From positions 1 through 64,000 of the forward strand of contig NZ_CP100458.1 of the NCBI RefSeq assembly GCF_024228315.1: 64,000 bases of DNA, given 5' to 3'. Both the position numbers and the translations under genes were made by a program. The notes beneath the pieces were generated by a model that had not been told where the DNA came from, ran no database searches, and saw nothing but the letters and a program-made list of their open reading frames with translations. The DNA comes from Halomarina pelagica (GTDB lineage: Archaea > Halobacteriota > Halobacteria > Halobacteriales > Haloarculaceae). Numbering within the stretch: the first letter of the stretch is position 1; the number at the start of each line of letters is the position of its first letter. Below, piece by piece: positions 44,212 through 52,189 of this stretch.

Positions 44212-44231
44212 GTTTATTGCCCCTGAAGGGG
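44212..44231 (+). promoter_or_regulatory. T-box plus hairpin leader of the TFB gene
   Basis: GTTTATTG at 44212 is followed immediately by CCCCTGAAGGGG (44220-44231), a 4-bp-arm hairpin. Same layout as upstream of the small genes at 45-55 kb. Confidence 0.5.
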
Positions 44232-44266
44232 TGCGGGGTGCAGACAAGACATCTCGCAAACTACCG

Positions 44267-45202
44267 ATGGCGACGAGACATATCTACGAAACTGGCTTCG
44301 ACGAAGACGCATCGACCGGCAACACACCGTGTCCTGAATGCGGCGGCCAAGTAAGAACGAACAGGGTCGAGACGGTTTGTGAGGATTGTGGCCTCGTTAT
44401 TGACGAACAGACCATCGACTATGGGCCGGAATGGCGGTCGTTCGAAGACGACGAAGAAACTCCGAATCGATCAGGTGCACCACTCACCGTCGCACGTCAT
44501 GACCGAGGGCTGTCAACCGAGATCGGTCGCAGGAAAGATGCGAACGGGAACAAGCTCTCTGGGCAAAAACGCCAGCGGCTATCCCGAATGCGGCGTGAGC
44601 AGATTCTTGGTCGGTTCCAGTCGAAAGCTGAGCGAAACCTCGCACACGGCCTAGGTGAAGTTCGAAGAATCGCGAGCGTCCTCGAGCTCACAGATTCGGT
44701 TCGTGATCAAGCGTGTCAACTGTTCCGGAGCGCTCAAACCGAAGACCTGCTCCGAGGTCGATCAATCGAGGCGATAGCTGCAGCAAGCATCTACGGAGCC
44801 ACTCGTTGTAACGGCCTCCCACGAACACTCGACGACATCGTCGACGCGGCACAGGTCAAGCAGTCAAGAGTCAAGAGTGCCTACAAAACGCTAAATACCG
44901 ATCTTGGCCTCCCGACCCAGCCTGTTCGTCCGAGCGAATTCATTCCCCGCCTTGCGTCTGAACTCGATGTTCCGGACTCCATTCGACAGCGAGCTCGAAG
45001 GTTGGCCGAACAAGCTGAATCAACGAGTGCGACAACGGGTGTCCGGCCAGCAGGCTTTGCAGCGGCCTGTCTCTACACAGCTGGACGTGAAGATGGTCGG
45101 TGGCTGACGCAGTCGGAAGTTGCAGAAGCTGCGAACGTCACTCCACCAACCATCCGGTCGCATCAAGATGCACTGGCTGAACTGGTCCTCTGTGGCCTCT
45201 GA
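44267..45202 (+). CDS. tfb: Transcription initiation factor IIB (TFB)
   Basis: 311 residues from ATG 44267. The zinc ribbon has CPECG and CEDCG (C22, C25, C38, C41), followed by the B-reader region (DYGPEWRSFEDDE), and two cyclin folds (about 110-200 and 205-300), ending in a helix-turn-helix (TQSEVAEAANVTPPTIRSHQ). TFB recruits RNA polymerase to TATA/BRE promoters. Haloarchaea carry several TFBs, and a plasmid copy may direct polymerase to element-specific promoters. Two decayed relatives are in this window (about 3.9-4.3 kb and 41.1-41.3 kb). Its leader has the T-box and hairpin layout shared with genes downstream, so self-regulation is possible. Confidence 0.9.
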   Translation: MATRHIYETGFDEDASTGNTPCPECGGQVRTNRVETVCEDCGLVIDEQTIDYGPEWRSFEDDEETPNRSGAPLTVARHDRGLSTEIGRRKDANGNKLSGQKRQRLSRMRREQILGRFQSKAERNLAHGLGEVRRIASVLELTDSVRDQACQLFRSAQTEDLLRGRSIEAIAAASIYGATRCNGLPRTLDDIVDAAQVKQSRVKSAYKTLNTDLGLPTQPVRPSEFIPRLASELDVPDSIRQRARRLAEQAESTSATTGVRPAGFAAACLYTAGREDGRWLTQSEVAEAANVTPPTIRSHQDALAELVLCGL

Positions 45203-45240
45203 CTCGGAACGTTCAGTCTGTACTGGGCGTGGGGCTGATG

Positions 45241-45280
45241 TTTAAAAGCGAAGACGAGGGAACGTGCTGGTAGACGTCCC
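45241..45280 (+). promoter_or_regulatory. TATA-like element and imperfect hairpin upstream of zinc-finger gene
   Basis: TTTAAAAG at 45241 is followed by GGGAACGT...ACGTCCC (45258-45280), a hairpin with one bulge that ends just before ATG 45282. Confidence 0.4.
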
Positions 45281-45281
45281 C

Positions 45282-46166
45282 ATGACTGATCGTTACGCTG
45301 ATTTCGAGGAACTCCGACCGCGTGGCGAGGCGACACAGATTCCCGACGGTGAACTCACCAGAGACGGTCGTCGCGAGTCATCCAGAGGCCGACCCGGGGA
45401 GCTACTCGTGGGCTATCCAGATGACGCAGGCCCAACAGCGAGCGAGTGTGCTTCCTGTAGCGCGTCAATTCCTACCAGCCAGACCAAGTGCCGGTTCTGC
45501 CTCACGAATCATCTCGGAGCGTACACCGATGAACAGCAGCCCGCAGACACCGAGTGGACACTGCTTCACGTCGTCCAGCTGCTCGTCGAGGCCTCGACCG
45601 TCTATCACGCCGTCGCGAAGGGCGCTGCGGCAGCCACCCTCCTCGCGAAGCCCGACAGGGATCCAGCTGTCGACGACTGCCAGCTGATCTACGATTTCGA
45701 CGACGAGCCTACTGTGCTGCTGACCGACGAGTGGCCCTTCCTTCCAGATGCCGTACGGGCTACCTCTGAGCGTGGTGACCGATTGCTTGCGGCAGCTCGT
45801 GAACGGACGAACTGGACCGAGCTGACCGAGGTGCCACGTGGAGAAGCGCACACGACGTTTCTGTACGACGAGGGGGGACAAGGCATTCGCGATAAGGATC
45901 GGCTTACAGGCCTCCTTGAGTGCGCCGAGAACGGCGTCTGGTTGGTGCCAGCGATTGCACTCCAGCGTTCCGTCGACGACGTGCAGTCCGAGAATCGTCA
46001 ACCTAGCGTTCCCTCGAAAACGCGGCTTGACTGTCGCAGCTGCGACCGAACGACTGTGCATCAGTTCCAGGAGTTCGAGTCTGTCCCCGCTGCAAACTGG
46101 ACTGGACAGCCGATGTGGGAGTGTCAGGTGTGTCAGTTACCTCGTCACGGGCCAGACCCCTGCTAA
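45282..46166 (+). CDS. Zinc-finger protein of haloarchaeal plasmids, unknown function
   Basis: 294 residues from ATG 45282 (GTG at 45264 also possible). An early four-cysteine cluster, CASC and CRFC (C56, C59, C70, C73), is followed by a 150-residue alpha/beta domain, and a second zinc site near the C-terminus (LDCRSCDRTTVHQF then WECQVC). Two zinc ribbons at either end of one protein suggest nucleic-acid or protein binding. I do not recognise a characterised family. It is the second gene of the plasmid housekeeping block, directly after TFB, and shares the promoter-hairpin layout. Confidence 0.6.
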   Translation: MTDRYADFEELRPRGEATQIPDGELTRDGRRESSRGRPGELLVGYPDDAGPTASECASCSASIPTSQTKCRFCLTNHLGAYTDEQQPADTEWTLLHVVQLLVEASTVYHAVAKGAAAATLLAKPDRDPAVDDCQLIYDFDDEPTVLLTDEWPFLPDAVRATSERGDRLLAAARERTNWTELTEVPRGEAHTTFLYDEGGQGIRDKDRLTGLLECAENGVWLVPAIALQRSVDDVQSENRQPSVPSKTRLDCRSCDRTTVHQFQEFESVPAANWTGQPMWECQVCQLPRHGPDPC

Positions 46167-46731
46167 GATACTCGGCAGAACAACACCTTAACCAATAGAG
46201 AATGTAAACGCCCGAAGTTGTTGGTTAAGACCGTAGCAGGACCTGGCGAGTGACATTAACGGATTCACTCATTTTTCTGGGATAGGAGTGGGCAGGGCTA
46301 TACATTGTGGGGCCACGAGACACATGGAGACCGACTACATCGCGCTCGCAGCAACCTCGATATTGATAGAGTACTAGGCGGCGGTACCTCGGCGTCCAGT
46401 CCTTCCACACCACGTCGACAGAGGAACCGGAAGCCACGGACACGGGGAACTCACCAGAGACTTCGGCTAAACGTTTCTGCTGACGATCACCAGCCTGGTG
46501 ATGATCCTCGCATTCGACCCCCTGGTGGCTCACACTGAGCGGCGGCGAGAGTCTGCTGGCGTTCTGGGGAATGGTGTGACCGCAACCAACCGGTTTCGAC
46601 TCGAACGGGTCACAATTCGTCGTCCACGTTACTTGCGGTGTCATTTCATCGATTCATATTTGGTCAACACTGGAATTATCACTGGTCGAATAGGTTATAT
46701 ATCAACAAGCACGTAGTGTTTCTGATTATAT
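46167..46731. promoter_or_regulatory. Intergenic region with promoter of the membrane-protein gene
   Basis: No intact gene. Around 46440-46520 one frame reads TFLLTITSLVMILAF, which could be a broken membrane-protein gene, but evidence is weak. The right end is AT-rich and carries TTATATATC (46692-46700), a TATA box placed for a start at about 46722, ten bases before ATG 46732. Confidence 0.4.
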
Positions 46732-47679
46732 ATGTTACCACTGGTACCGGTAGCCGCCATCGCAGCCACAGCCCTCGGCGCAGGGGCTGTCGGCCACCAC
46801 GTTTCAAAACGTCGCAATGCCTCCGATTCCCAGACCGGTCAGGAGGGCGAGTCCGAGGTCGAGTTCAAGATTGACTCCAACATCGCCTACTTCTTCGACG
46901 ACGATCTATACGTCCCGAATGACGTGCTCGAAGACGCCGCCGAGGAACTCGGTGTCGATCCCAAGCTCGTCAAGAACGGAAAGCGAGCTGCTGTCAGTGT
47001 GCCCGTCGCGAAACAACTCGCATCGATGGTCGCTGACGTCGGCACAGATAATCACGTGCAGGCGGGCGTCGCCGAACGAATTCACGCGAAAGAACTCGCT
47101 CGGATGCTCGGAGGCGAAGCGGTCTTCGATAGTTCCAGCGTTTACGCTCCAGACGAAGGGGTCGACGCCGTGATCAAGACCGCGGACGCCGAGTTCAAAC
47201 TTCAGGTCAAACATCTCGCCGAGCAGGTGGGTGACGCGACGGCCAAGGAGTACGCTGACATCGTCGATTACCTCGCATCGACCAACGGATTCAAGGAGAG
47301 TGTTGATCCCGCGGCTCACGGGCTTCAGGGTTTCTCGAAGGCAGACTGGTCGTGGCGAGGACGAACCGAACTTCGTGGCCACCAGTTCATCAACGGGCTT
47401 CGAGAACTCTACGCCACAGCCCTCAGCGGGTTGGGCTGGCTAAATCGGCACGCAAGAACCTTCGCAAGGGCGGCTCGCCGCTTCCTGAGCTCCATGATGA
47501 AATCTGTCGTAGGTAAGGCCACCGCGGCTACCTCGTGGTTCCTCGCTCTCTCTCTCGGCCAGCAACTCGCCATCATTGCCGCTCTCATCGCCCTCGTCGC
47601 CGCTGGTTACTTCGTCTATAAGTGGTATCAGAATCGGAACCCTCACACATCGGCTGGGTCTGGGACCCCAAGCGTCTAA
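46732..47679 (+). CDS. Bitopic membrane protein, unknown function
   Basis: A 315-residue protein. A short hydrophobic N-terminus (LPLVPVAAIAATALGAGAVG) is followed by a soluble acidic domain of about 180 residues, a basic amphipathic stretch (HARTFARAARRFLSSMM) and a strong membrane helix at about 275-298 (LAIIAALIALVAAGYFVY), with a short polar tail. It could anchor a soluble domain to the membrane. No catalytic motif or known family is recognised. It stands alone between two intergenic gaps; its strong TATA box suggests independent transcription. Confidence 0.6.
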   Translation: MLPLVPVAAIAATALGAGAVGHHVSKRRNASDSQTGQEGESEVEFKIDSNIAYFFDDDLYVPNDVLEDAAEELGVDPKLVKNGKRAAVSVPVAKQLASMVADVGTDNHVQAGVAERIHAKELARMLGGEAVFDSSSVYAPDEGVDAVIKTADAEFKLQVKHLAEQVGDATAKEYADIVDYLASTNGFKESVDPAAHGLQGFSKADWSWRGRTELRGHQFINGLRELYATALSGLGWLNRHARTFARAARRFLSSMMKSVVGKATAATSWFLALSLGQQLAIIAALIALVAAGYFVYKWYQNRNPHTSAGSGTPSV

Positions 47680-48026
47680 CTCTCCAGCCCGCCAGAATTC
47701 GCGACCCAGCTTTTTCGATCGTCACGTGAGAACTTATCCTGAAACCGCAGCTCCCAATCGAAGTGAAACTAGGACGAAACTGCCACCCCCACCATCCCCA
47801 CCCACTTCGGAGGTGAAAGGTGCTACCCACCGGAAAACCACCGACCACGTCCGCCTTCAGCAAGCACTTCACGACTCTCATATAGCCCGATGACTCCGTG
47901 GAAATCGCCGCAATCACGCCAAGGACGAGGCCGTGCTGGAAGCTCCCTCAGTGGCCAAACTATATCACAGTCAAAACGTCCAGACAATTTCAACAGATCC
48001 AAACAGCTCTGCTTCGAGGCGCTGCT
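47680..48026. other. Intergenic region, nothing recognised
   Basis: Apart from short unconvincing reading frames I see no gene or repeat between the membrane-protein stop and the T-box before the gene at 48074. Confidence 0.4.
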
Positions 48027-48058
48027 GTTTTTCGAGGGCTGGAAGAACTGAGCCCTCG
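48027..48058 (+). promoter_or_regulatory. GTTTTTC box and CGAGGGCT/AGCCCTCG hairpin
   Basis: GTTTTTC at 48027, then perfect 8-bp inverted arms at 48033-48040 and 48051-48058. ATG 48074 follows 15 bases later. Confidence 0.6.
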
Positions 48059-48073
48059 TGGGCTCATGATTCC

Positions 48074-48496
48074 ATGACTGAGGAACTAGCCGACGATCCG
48101 TTCCACGACTGCGAGTTAGACCCCGACGCGGTTCTTGGGACACAGACCTTCGAAGACGTCCTGTTCACCGACGACACAGAGACGCCAGTGAACGTGCTGA
48201 CTGGCGAGACACCAGCGCATTCGCAAGCGACCGTCGAGGAGGCGAAGGCGTTCGCAGCAGACATCGACACCGACACGCCACAGATCGCGCTCCCTACCTC
48301 GGTCGAGACACAGATCGAAACCCAAAGCAAGCCCTACACCACAGCCGCGTTCTTCCACTTCAAGGCCACTGGCTCGCTCACGCTCCATCGAGCCTACCAC
48401 GCCGCCTCCGAATCGGACGCGTTTACCGTCGACTTCGAGGCCGACTACGATTCGGGGGATTTGACGATCACCGTCGAGCAAGTGGAGAACTCCTGA
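48074..48496 (+). CDS. Small acidic haloarchaeal protein, unknown function
   Basis: 140 residues from ATG 48074. The first 75 residues are acidic and low in structure. The C-terminal 60 residues are beta-rich (KPYTTAAFFHFKATGSLTLH, then FTVDFEADYDSGDLTITVEQ), like a small barrel or sandwich. There are no cysteines, charges suited to catalysis or membrane segments. It belongs to a row of short plus-strand genes, each with its own T-box and hairpin leader. Function unknown. Confidence 0.55.
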   Translation: MTEELADDPFHDCELDPDAVLGTQTFEDVLFTDDTETPVNVLTGETPAHSQATVEEAKAFAADIDTDTPQIALPTSVETQIETQSKPYTTAAFFHFKATGSLTLHRAYHAASESDAFTVDFEADYDSGDLTITVEQVENS

Positions 48497-48515
48497 AATA
48501 GGGAGTATCGAGTTC

Positions 48516-48546
48516 GTTTTTGTGCGCCGGCGATGGGTGACGGCGC
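48516..48546 (+). promoter_or_regulatory. GTTTTTG box and GCGCCG/CGGCGC hairpin
   Basis: GTTTTTG at 48516 and 6-bp arms at 48524-48529 and 48541-48546. The preferred ATG (48599) is farther away than in sister genes; an upstream in-frame ATG at 48533 lies inside the hairpin. Confidence 0.5.
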
Positions 48547-48598
48547 AGGCCGGAGCGCGAGAGAACGCCCGGAACGCCGGTGCAGCGAGGTATTTGAG

Positions 48599-49090
48599 AT
48601 GCACATGCTTATTTACGCACTGGTAGAAGCATCGACACATGACAACGCGTTGGCCATCGGAAAGACGGTGTTTGACCGTCTGGTCGGCGCGGACCCGCAT
48701 TCCTCCACCGTGTTCGATTACTACGTCTGCTTCGACGAGGAGAACACGAAGGTCGCGGGTAAGGCGCGGTGGGGTGACCTCCCGACCGCAGCCCCCATCG
48801 GCACCGACAACGGACAGGACTTACTCGACCAAGGATGGGAAGCGACGAAAGAAGAATTCGAGCGCAATCTCGAACGGGTGAAGGAATCCATCGGCGAACT
48901 CTCCGACGAGGAGATCATGCGCGATGAGAATCTCGCTCGGCACGCGTTCCACCAGGTCGGCGCGTACGACGGTCCATCGGTGTTCCTGTATACCCAGCAT
49001 GCGAGCGGCATCCGGCATCGCGAGCAACTGGATCGACTCCTCGAAGAGAGTGAGGACCTCTGGATCGTCCCCGCCGACGTCCATTTCTAA
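48599..49090 (+). CDS. Conserved-looking haloarchaeal plasmid protein, unknown function
   Basis: 163 residues from ATG 48599 (MHMLIYALVEAS). ATG 48533 would add 22 Arg-rich residues that look like translated leader. The fold seems alpha/beta: a ferredoxin-like start (HMLIYALVEASTHDNALAIG), a central charged helix (GWEATKEEFERNLERVKESI) and a terminal strand (DLWIVPADVHF). No catalytic motif is evident. It lies 3 bp upstream of the zinc-finger gene at 49094, so the two are probably co-transcribed. Confidence 0.6.
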   Translation: MHMLIYALVEASTHDNALAIGKTVFDRLVGADPHSSTVFDYYVCFDEENTKVAGKARWGDLPTAAPIGTDNGQDLLDQGWEATKEEFERNLERVKESIGELSDEEIMRDENLARHAFHQVGAYDGPSVFLYTQHASGIRHREQLDRLLEESEDLWIVPADVHF

Positions 49091-49093
49091 CCG

Positions 49094-49459
49094 ATGCCCC
49101 GACTCACCAACTGGACGCGAGAACGTCGTACACCGTCGCTCGCGTATCGAAACACCGAGACTGAAGCCCGAGCCGTTCTCCATCGCGCCCCGGACTCATA
49201 CCGGTACAAGTGGCGTGGCGCAATCCTCGTCGACGGCTACCCGGTCTGGTCGCGAGGGTATGAGACGAAGGACGCGACTGCGTTTCGGAACGCGCTCCGT
49301 GACAGACCAGCGCCCGAATTGAGTTGTCCGGAGTGTCTAAACGGCGATGTGGTCGTCGGAGGGAAAACGGCTGACCGCGCGAAAGTTCAGCGCTGGTTCG
49401 AGTGTCGGAACTGTGGGTACGAAGCACCCTCAGAGATCGTATACGGCGCCGAACGCTAA
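49094..49459 (+). CDS. Small zinc-ribbon protein
   Basis: A 121-residue protein. The N-terminal 75 residues are basic relative to the neighbours (RYKWRGAILVDGYPVWSRG). The C-terminal zinc ribbon has CPEC and CRNC (two CxxC pairs separated by about 25 residues). It resembles small haloarchaeal zinc-ribbon proteins found on plasmids, possibly nucleic-acid binding. It begins 3 bp after the preceding stop. Confidence 0.6.
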   Translation: MPRLTNWTRERRTPSLAYRNTETEARAVLHRAPDSYRYKWRGAILVDGYPVWSRGYETKDATAFRNALRDRPAPELSCPECLNGDVVVGGKTADRAKVQRWFECRNCGYEAPSEIVYGAER

Positions 49460-49483
49460 TCGGTCGAGAACGCGTTGGGAGCT

Positions 49484-49527
49484 GTTTATCGTCCGGGCAG
49501 GAGAGGATGCCCCGGTTTGACCGGGGC
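49484..49527 (+). promoter_or_regulatory. GTTTATC box and GCCCCGG/CCGGGGC hairpin
   Basis: GTTTATC at 49484. Perfect 7-bp arms at 49509-49515 and 49521-49527 with a TTTGA loop; ATG 49537 follows nine bases later. Confidence 0.6.
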
Positions 49528-49536
49528 GGTTCAACG

Positions 49537-49932
49537 ATGAGCCTCGAAGTATTCAACCGTCACAGTGAGGCACTGTTCGAGTTCCTCTGGTGTCCGGTCT
49601 GCGGGCACGAGGTGTTCAGTCATATCCCCTTCGAGGGCGTGTTCTGTAAGAACTGCAACACACAGGTGGAACTCCAAGAATCACATGAGGATCGTGGCTA
49701 CGAGGAAGCCGTCCTCGCCTGCTTCGATACCGCCACGACCTGGAACCTCCACGTCGACGAAAAACTTCGTCGCGACCTGCCTGACGAGTCGGCGAGGATG
49801 AAGATCCTCGGCGCACCGGACGCCTACGAGGTCGACTGGTGGAGTCCCGAACCCGGCAACGACTGGGAGCCGGTCGAGCGCGGTGAATTCGCTGACATCG
49901 AAGAACCTGCCGACGTGTCTCACTTGGCGTAA
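49537..49932 (+). CDS. Small zinc-finger protein (DUF7567-like)
   Basis: 131 residues from ATG 49537. An N-terminal zinc ribbon reads CPVCG then CKNC (about residues 18-42). The rest is acidic and includes AYEVDWWSPEPGNDWEP. It is similar, from memory, to haloarchaeal plasmid proteins catalogued as DUF7567. No enzymatic motif. It may bind nucleic acid or a protein partner. It has its own box-and-hairpin leader, so it is probably monocistronic. Confidence 0.6.
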   Translation: MSLEVFNRHSEALFEFLWCPVCGHEVFSHIPFEGVFCKNCNTQVELQESHEDRGYEEAVLACFDTATTWNLHVDEKLRRDLPDESARMKILGAPDAYEVDWWSPEPGNDWEPVERGEFADIEEPADVSHLA

Positions 49933-49952
49933 GGAGAGGCGTTCGTTGGGGA

Positions 49953-49983
49953 GTTTTTCCACCCCCTGAAGGGTGCGGGGGTG
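49953..49983 (+). promoter_or_regulatory. GTTTTTC box and CACCCCC/GGGGGTG hairpin
   Basis: GTTTTTC at 49953 and perfect 7-bp arms at 49960-49966 and 49977-49983, upstream of ATG 50011. Confidence 0.6.
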
Positions 49984-50010
49984 CTCGAACGAGCCCCCTC
50001 GAACAGAACT

Positions 50011-50415
50011 ATGAGTGGAATCAGTGATCCACACTCGCACGAACAGTCATGGGCTTCGGATGATTCCGACGTCGTCTACGTCGGTTACCGTCGTCGTGGC
50101 CGGGCCATCGTCGAGATACACCCCGATCAAGAACAGCTCACGCCGGATAGGAGTCTTGAACTAGCGAGTCACAGTCATTCGGGCTTCGAGTGGGGATATG
50201 GTGGCAGCGGGCCGGCCCAACTCGCACTCGCCCTTCTGCTCGATTACACCGACGACGAGGAGGTGGCACTCGCGGAGTACATGTCCTTCAAGACCGAGGT
50301 CGTGAGCCAGCTGGAGTGTACAGCACCCGACGGCTGCTGGCGACTCACCGGGCGCGAGATCGACGCAGCTCTTCGCAAGACATCGGATGATCCAGTCGCA
50401 CCGTCCGTCAACTAA
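50011..50415 (+). CDS. DUF6166-family protein
   Basis: 134 residues from ATG 50011. It carries VVYVGYRRRG, then the distinctive SHSHSGFEWGYGGSGPAQLA and a helix leading to FKTEVVSQL, which I recognise as the DUF6166 pattern. The family occurs on bacterial and archaeal mobile elements; its biochemical role is not known to me. The Gly-rich GYGGSGP loop may bind a ligand. It has its own box-and-hairpin leader and ends 17 bp before a small gene likely translated from the same mRNA. Confidence 0.75.
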   Translation: MSGISDPHSHEQSWASDDSDVVYVGYRRRGRAIVEIHPDQEQLTPDRSLELASHSHSGFEWGYGGSGPAQLALALLLDYTDDEEVALAEYMSFKTEVVSQLECTAPDGCWRLTGREIDAALRKTSDDPVAPSVN

Positions 50416-50432
50416 CGACCAGAGAACAATCC

Positions 50433-50711
50433 ATGTCAGAACACACGCAGCAGTCTCGTACGGACGCCGAATCGATGGAGAATAGTGATCGACAACCGCC
50501 AGTAGAGTACGTCGAGCGGAGCGACGTCGGTGTCTCGCTCACCGTGAAGCTCAAGCGGGGAACTGGGACGAGGGATGAGGACCAGATCACGGCCAAGGTG
50601 AAAGCGAAAACGCTCGAAGATGCCCGTGAGGACATGGAGACGCTTCGAGCATACATCCACAATCTCGCCGAGGATACTCGCCAGATTCAACCTGAGGAAG
50701 ACGGCGGGTAG
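50433..50711 (+). CDS. Small acidic protein (DUF7389-like)
   Basis: A 92-residue protein. After an acidic disordered start comes VSLTVKLKRGTGTRDEDQI, then a helix (KAKTLEDAREDMETLRAYIH). The beta-hairpin plus helix is like a small nucleic-acid- or protein-binding unit, and similar proteins are frequent on haloarchaeal plasmids. It has no hairpin leader of its own and starts 17 bp after the DUF6166 stop, so it is probably co-transcribed. Confidence 0.55.
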   Translation: MSEHTQQSRTDAESMENSDRQPPVEYVERSDVGVSLTVKLKRGTGTRDEDQITAKVKAKTLEDAREDMETLRAYIHNLAEDTRQIQPEEDGG

Positions 50712-50723
50712 CGACACGGTGCG

Positions 50724-50754
50724 GTTTATCGACGCCTCATGAGGGACTGAGGCG
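50724..50754 (+). promoter_or_regulatory. GTTTATC box and CGCCTCA/TGAGGCG hairpin
   Basis: GTTTATC at 50724 and perfect 7-bp arms at 50733-50739 and 50748-50754; ATG 50762 follows seven bases later. Confidence 0.6.
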
Positions 50755-50761
50755 ACAACCA

Positions 50762-50983
50762 ATGAGTGATACTTCAGAGCAGTCCACCGACGCAAGCGGT
50801 CTCTCACCGAAACAACGCCTCGAGCCACCGAATACCCGGTTACTCGACGCCGGCATCGCGACGATCCACGATATGAATACGCTGCGAGCGTGCGTTGCTT
50901 ACGAGAACGCCCACCAGCAGCGCATACTGATCCTCCGCCGACTCGAACAACGGGCGGAAGAGATCCGTTCACAGGACGACTGA
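50762..50983 (+). CDS. Very small protein, unknown function
   Basis: 73 residues. It has a polar N-terminus and two helices at the C-terminus (TIHDMNTLRACVAYENAHQQ and ILRRLEQRAEEI). The leader with box and hairpin supports expression, although the size makes the call less sure. No family recognised. Confidence 0.5.
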   Translation: MSDTSEQSTDASGLSPKQRLEPPNTRLLDAGIATIHDMNTLRACVAYENAHQQRILILRRLEQRAEEIRSQDD

Positions 50984-51000
50984 ATCGACGCTTGTGGGCA

Positions 51001-51032
51001 GTTTTTCGAGCCACTAGTGGATGGAGGCTCGA
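51001..51032 (+). promoter_or_regulatory. GTTTTTC box and TCGAGCC/GGCTCGA hairpin
   Basis: GTTTTTC at 51001 overlaps the left arm (51006-51012); right arm at 51026-51032. ATG 51038 follows five bases later. Confidence 0.6.
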
Positions 51033-51037
51033 TCCAG

Positions 51038-51337
51038 ATGAGCGACCGACCAACAATCCAGATTCAGCGACAGACCGCGTTCGGTGACGATGGCCAACTC
51101 GAAGTTACAGAGACGAGCGTCGAAACCTCACTCGAGGACTTCGGCGCAGAGGTGGATCACCGCGACCGAGACTCGCGACTCGACCAGCCAGAAGCGAGTA
51201 AGTTCGGCGTCGACGACCGGCCAGAAGTAGAACGATCGTCTGAGAGCGACCAGTCATCTCTCTTCGCCACGACTGACGAAGACCAGCAGACCTTGACTGG
51301 CGATAAAGCGGTCGCTCGTTGTCTATTTGAGGATTAA
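51038..51337 (+). CDS. Small acidic protein, unknown function
   Basis: 99 residues from ATG 51038, highly acidic and probably disordered. It opens with a short beta segment (TIQIQRQTAFGDDGQLEVTE) and ends with a hydrophobic DKAVARCLFED. No family recognised. Its stop codon lies within the left arm of the long inverted repeat that follows. The T-box and hairpin leader is the main reason to accept it as a gene. Confidence 0.5.
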   Translation: MSDRPTIQIQRQTAFGDDGQLEVTETSVETSLEDFGAEVDHRDRDSRLDQPEASKFGVDDRPEVERSSESDQSSLFATTDEDQQTLTGDKAVARCLFED

Positions 51338-51486
51338 CCAACACGCGTTGGTCTTTTCGCCGGTAATGCGACACCGAGACTGCTACTGAAGCGGCTGTCA
51401 CCTGCCTCCAGTAGCTTTTGAACCGGCCGTCGCGTTGTAGCCTGAAAAGACCAACGATGGATCCACTCGGTTCCGTTGGTTAATTC
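51332..51486. repeat. Nested inverted-repeat element (terminator-like or MITE-like)
   Basis: Outer arms ATTAACCAAC (51333-51342) and GTTGGTTAAT (51475-51484), inner arms GTTGGTCTTTTC (51347-51358) and GAAAAGACCAAC (51444-51455, perfect 12 bp), then GCCGGT/ACCGGC (51359 and 51422) and a central GCTACTG/CAGTAGC hairpin (51382 and 51409). The arms also form local hairpins (ACCAAC/GTTGGT at 51337-51352). It lies between converging genes, so it could be a bidirectional terminator. The nested layout also resembles a small transposable element. The remaining bases to 51592 show nothing else. Confidence 0.65.
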
Positions 51487-51592
51487 ATAGATGACGTTAT
51501 CTCACCGATACCCACTGTAGACTCGCAGGACAACCAATCTCGACGAGCGTTCAAGATCAAAGCCCCGTCTTAGGAACGAGATCAGCGTTCTA

Positions 51593-52189
51593 TCACCCTG
51601 TGAGTTCCCAAGCAATGGCTGCACCTTGTTGATGTACTGGATGGCGCAGCCCCGTGAACTCAGCGATAGTCTGGGTTTTGAGTGTCAAATTGTACCAGTA
51701 CTCAACATCTCTCACAACCTTCTCGGCCAGCTTCGTGGCATCCATCAGCGGAAACGCTCCATCAGCTGGTTCGTAGTAGAGCCCAAGCAGCCCACCCTCT
51801 GTTTCGAATTCGCTATCGGCGAGTTTCTTTGCGTCGGCGACAAGCGAGTTCGAGAATGGACTGTAGACCGTAGTATAGGCCGCCGGTTCAATATCACCGT
51901 TGTCGCGGTAGAATCGAAGCAGCTTCGCTTCAACCGGGATCTGAGACCCCTCGCTCTCGAGGAGGATGTCACATCGCTGCTCGCTATTTGGGTACGGGAC
52001 TTCAGTCTCCGTGACTTCGTAGCAGGTAGACTGTTGTCCAAGTCGTTCCACGAGTCGTCGTACTTGCTCTTCTTCGTCGAACGCACCGATACCAGGCTGC
52101 CACCGCTGGTGTTCGGCTGTAGCGTCGATCTGGGGGACGACATCGGAAACATCGCGTGCAAACTGGTCAAGAACTGCAGTCGTAATCAT
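51593..52189 (-). CDS. PD-(D/E)XK restriction-endonuclease-like protein
   Basis: A 198-residue protein. The core reads ETEVPYPNSEQRCDILLESE then SQIPVEAKLLRF, giving D74 and the pair E87/K89 of a PD-(D/E)XK nuclease. A conserved-looking YTTVYSPFSNSLVADAKKL follows. It is short, about the size of the catalytic domain alone. Its start overlaps the GIY-YIG gene stop by 4 bp (ATGA reading on the minus strand), so it is the second gene of a two-gene operon. It would cut DNA with its partner supplying a second nuclease or specificity. No methyltransferase is nearby. Confidence 0.7.
   Translation of the reverse strand: MITTAVLDQFARDVSDVVPQIDATAEHQRWQPGIGAFDEEEQVRRLVERLGQQSTCYEVTETEVPYPNSEQRCDILLESEGSQIPVEAKLLRFYRDNGDIEPAAYTTVYSPFSNSLVADAKKLADSEFETEGGLLGLYYEPADGAFPLMDATKLAEKVVRDVEYWYNLTLKTQTIAEFTGLRHPVHQQGAAIAWELTG

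Noticed and set aside
46225-46874. Short frames on both strands
   Set aside because: Basic, low-complexity products unlike haloarchaeal proteins; only a weak hint of a broken membrane gene.
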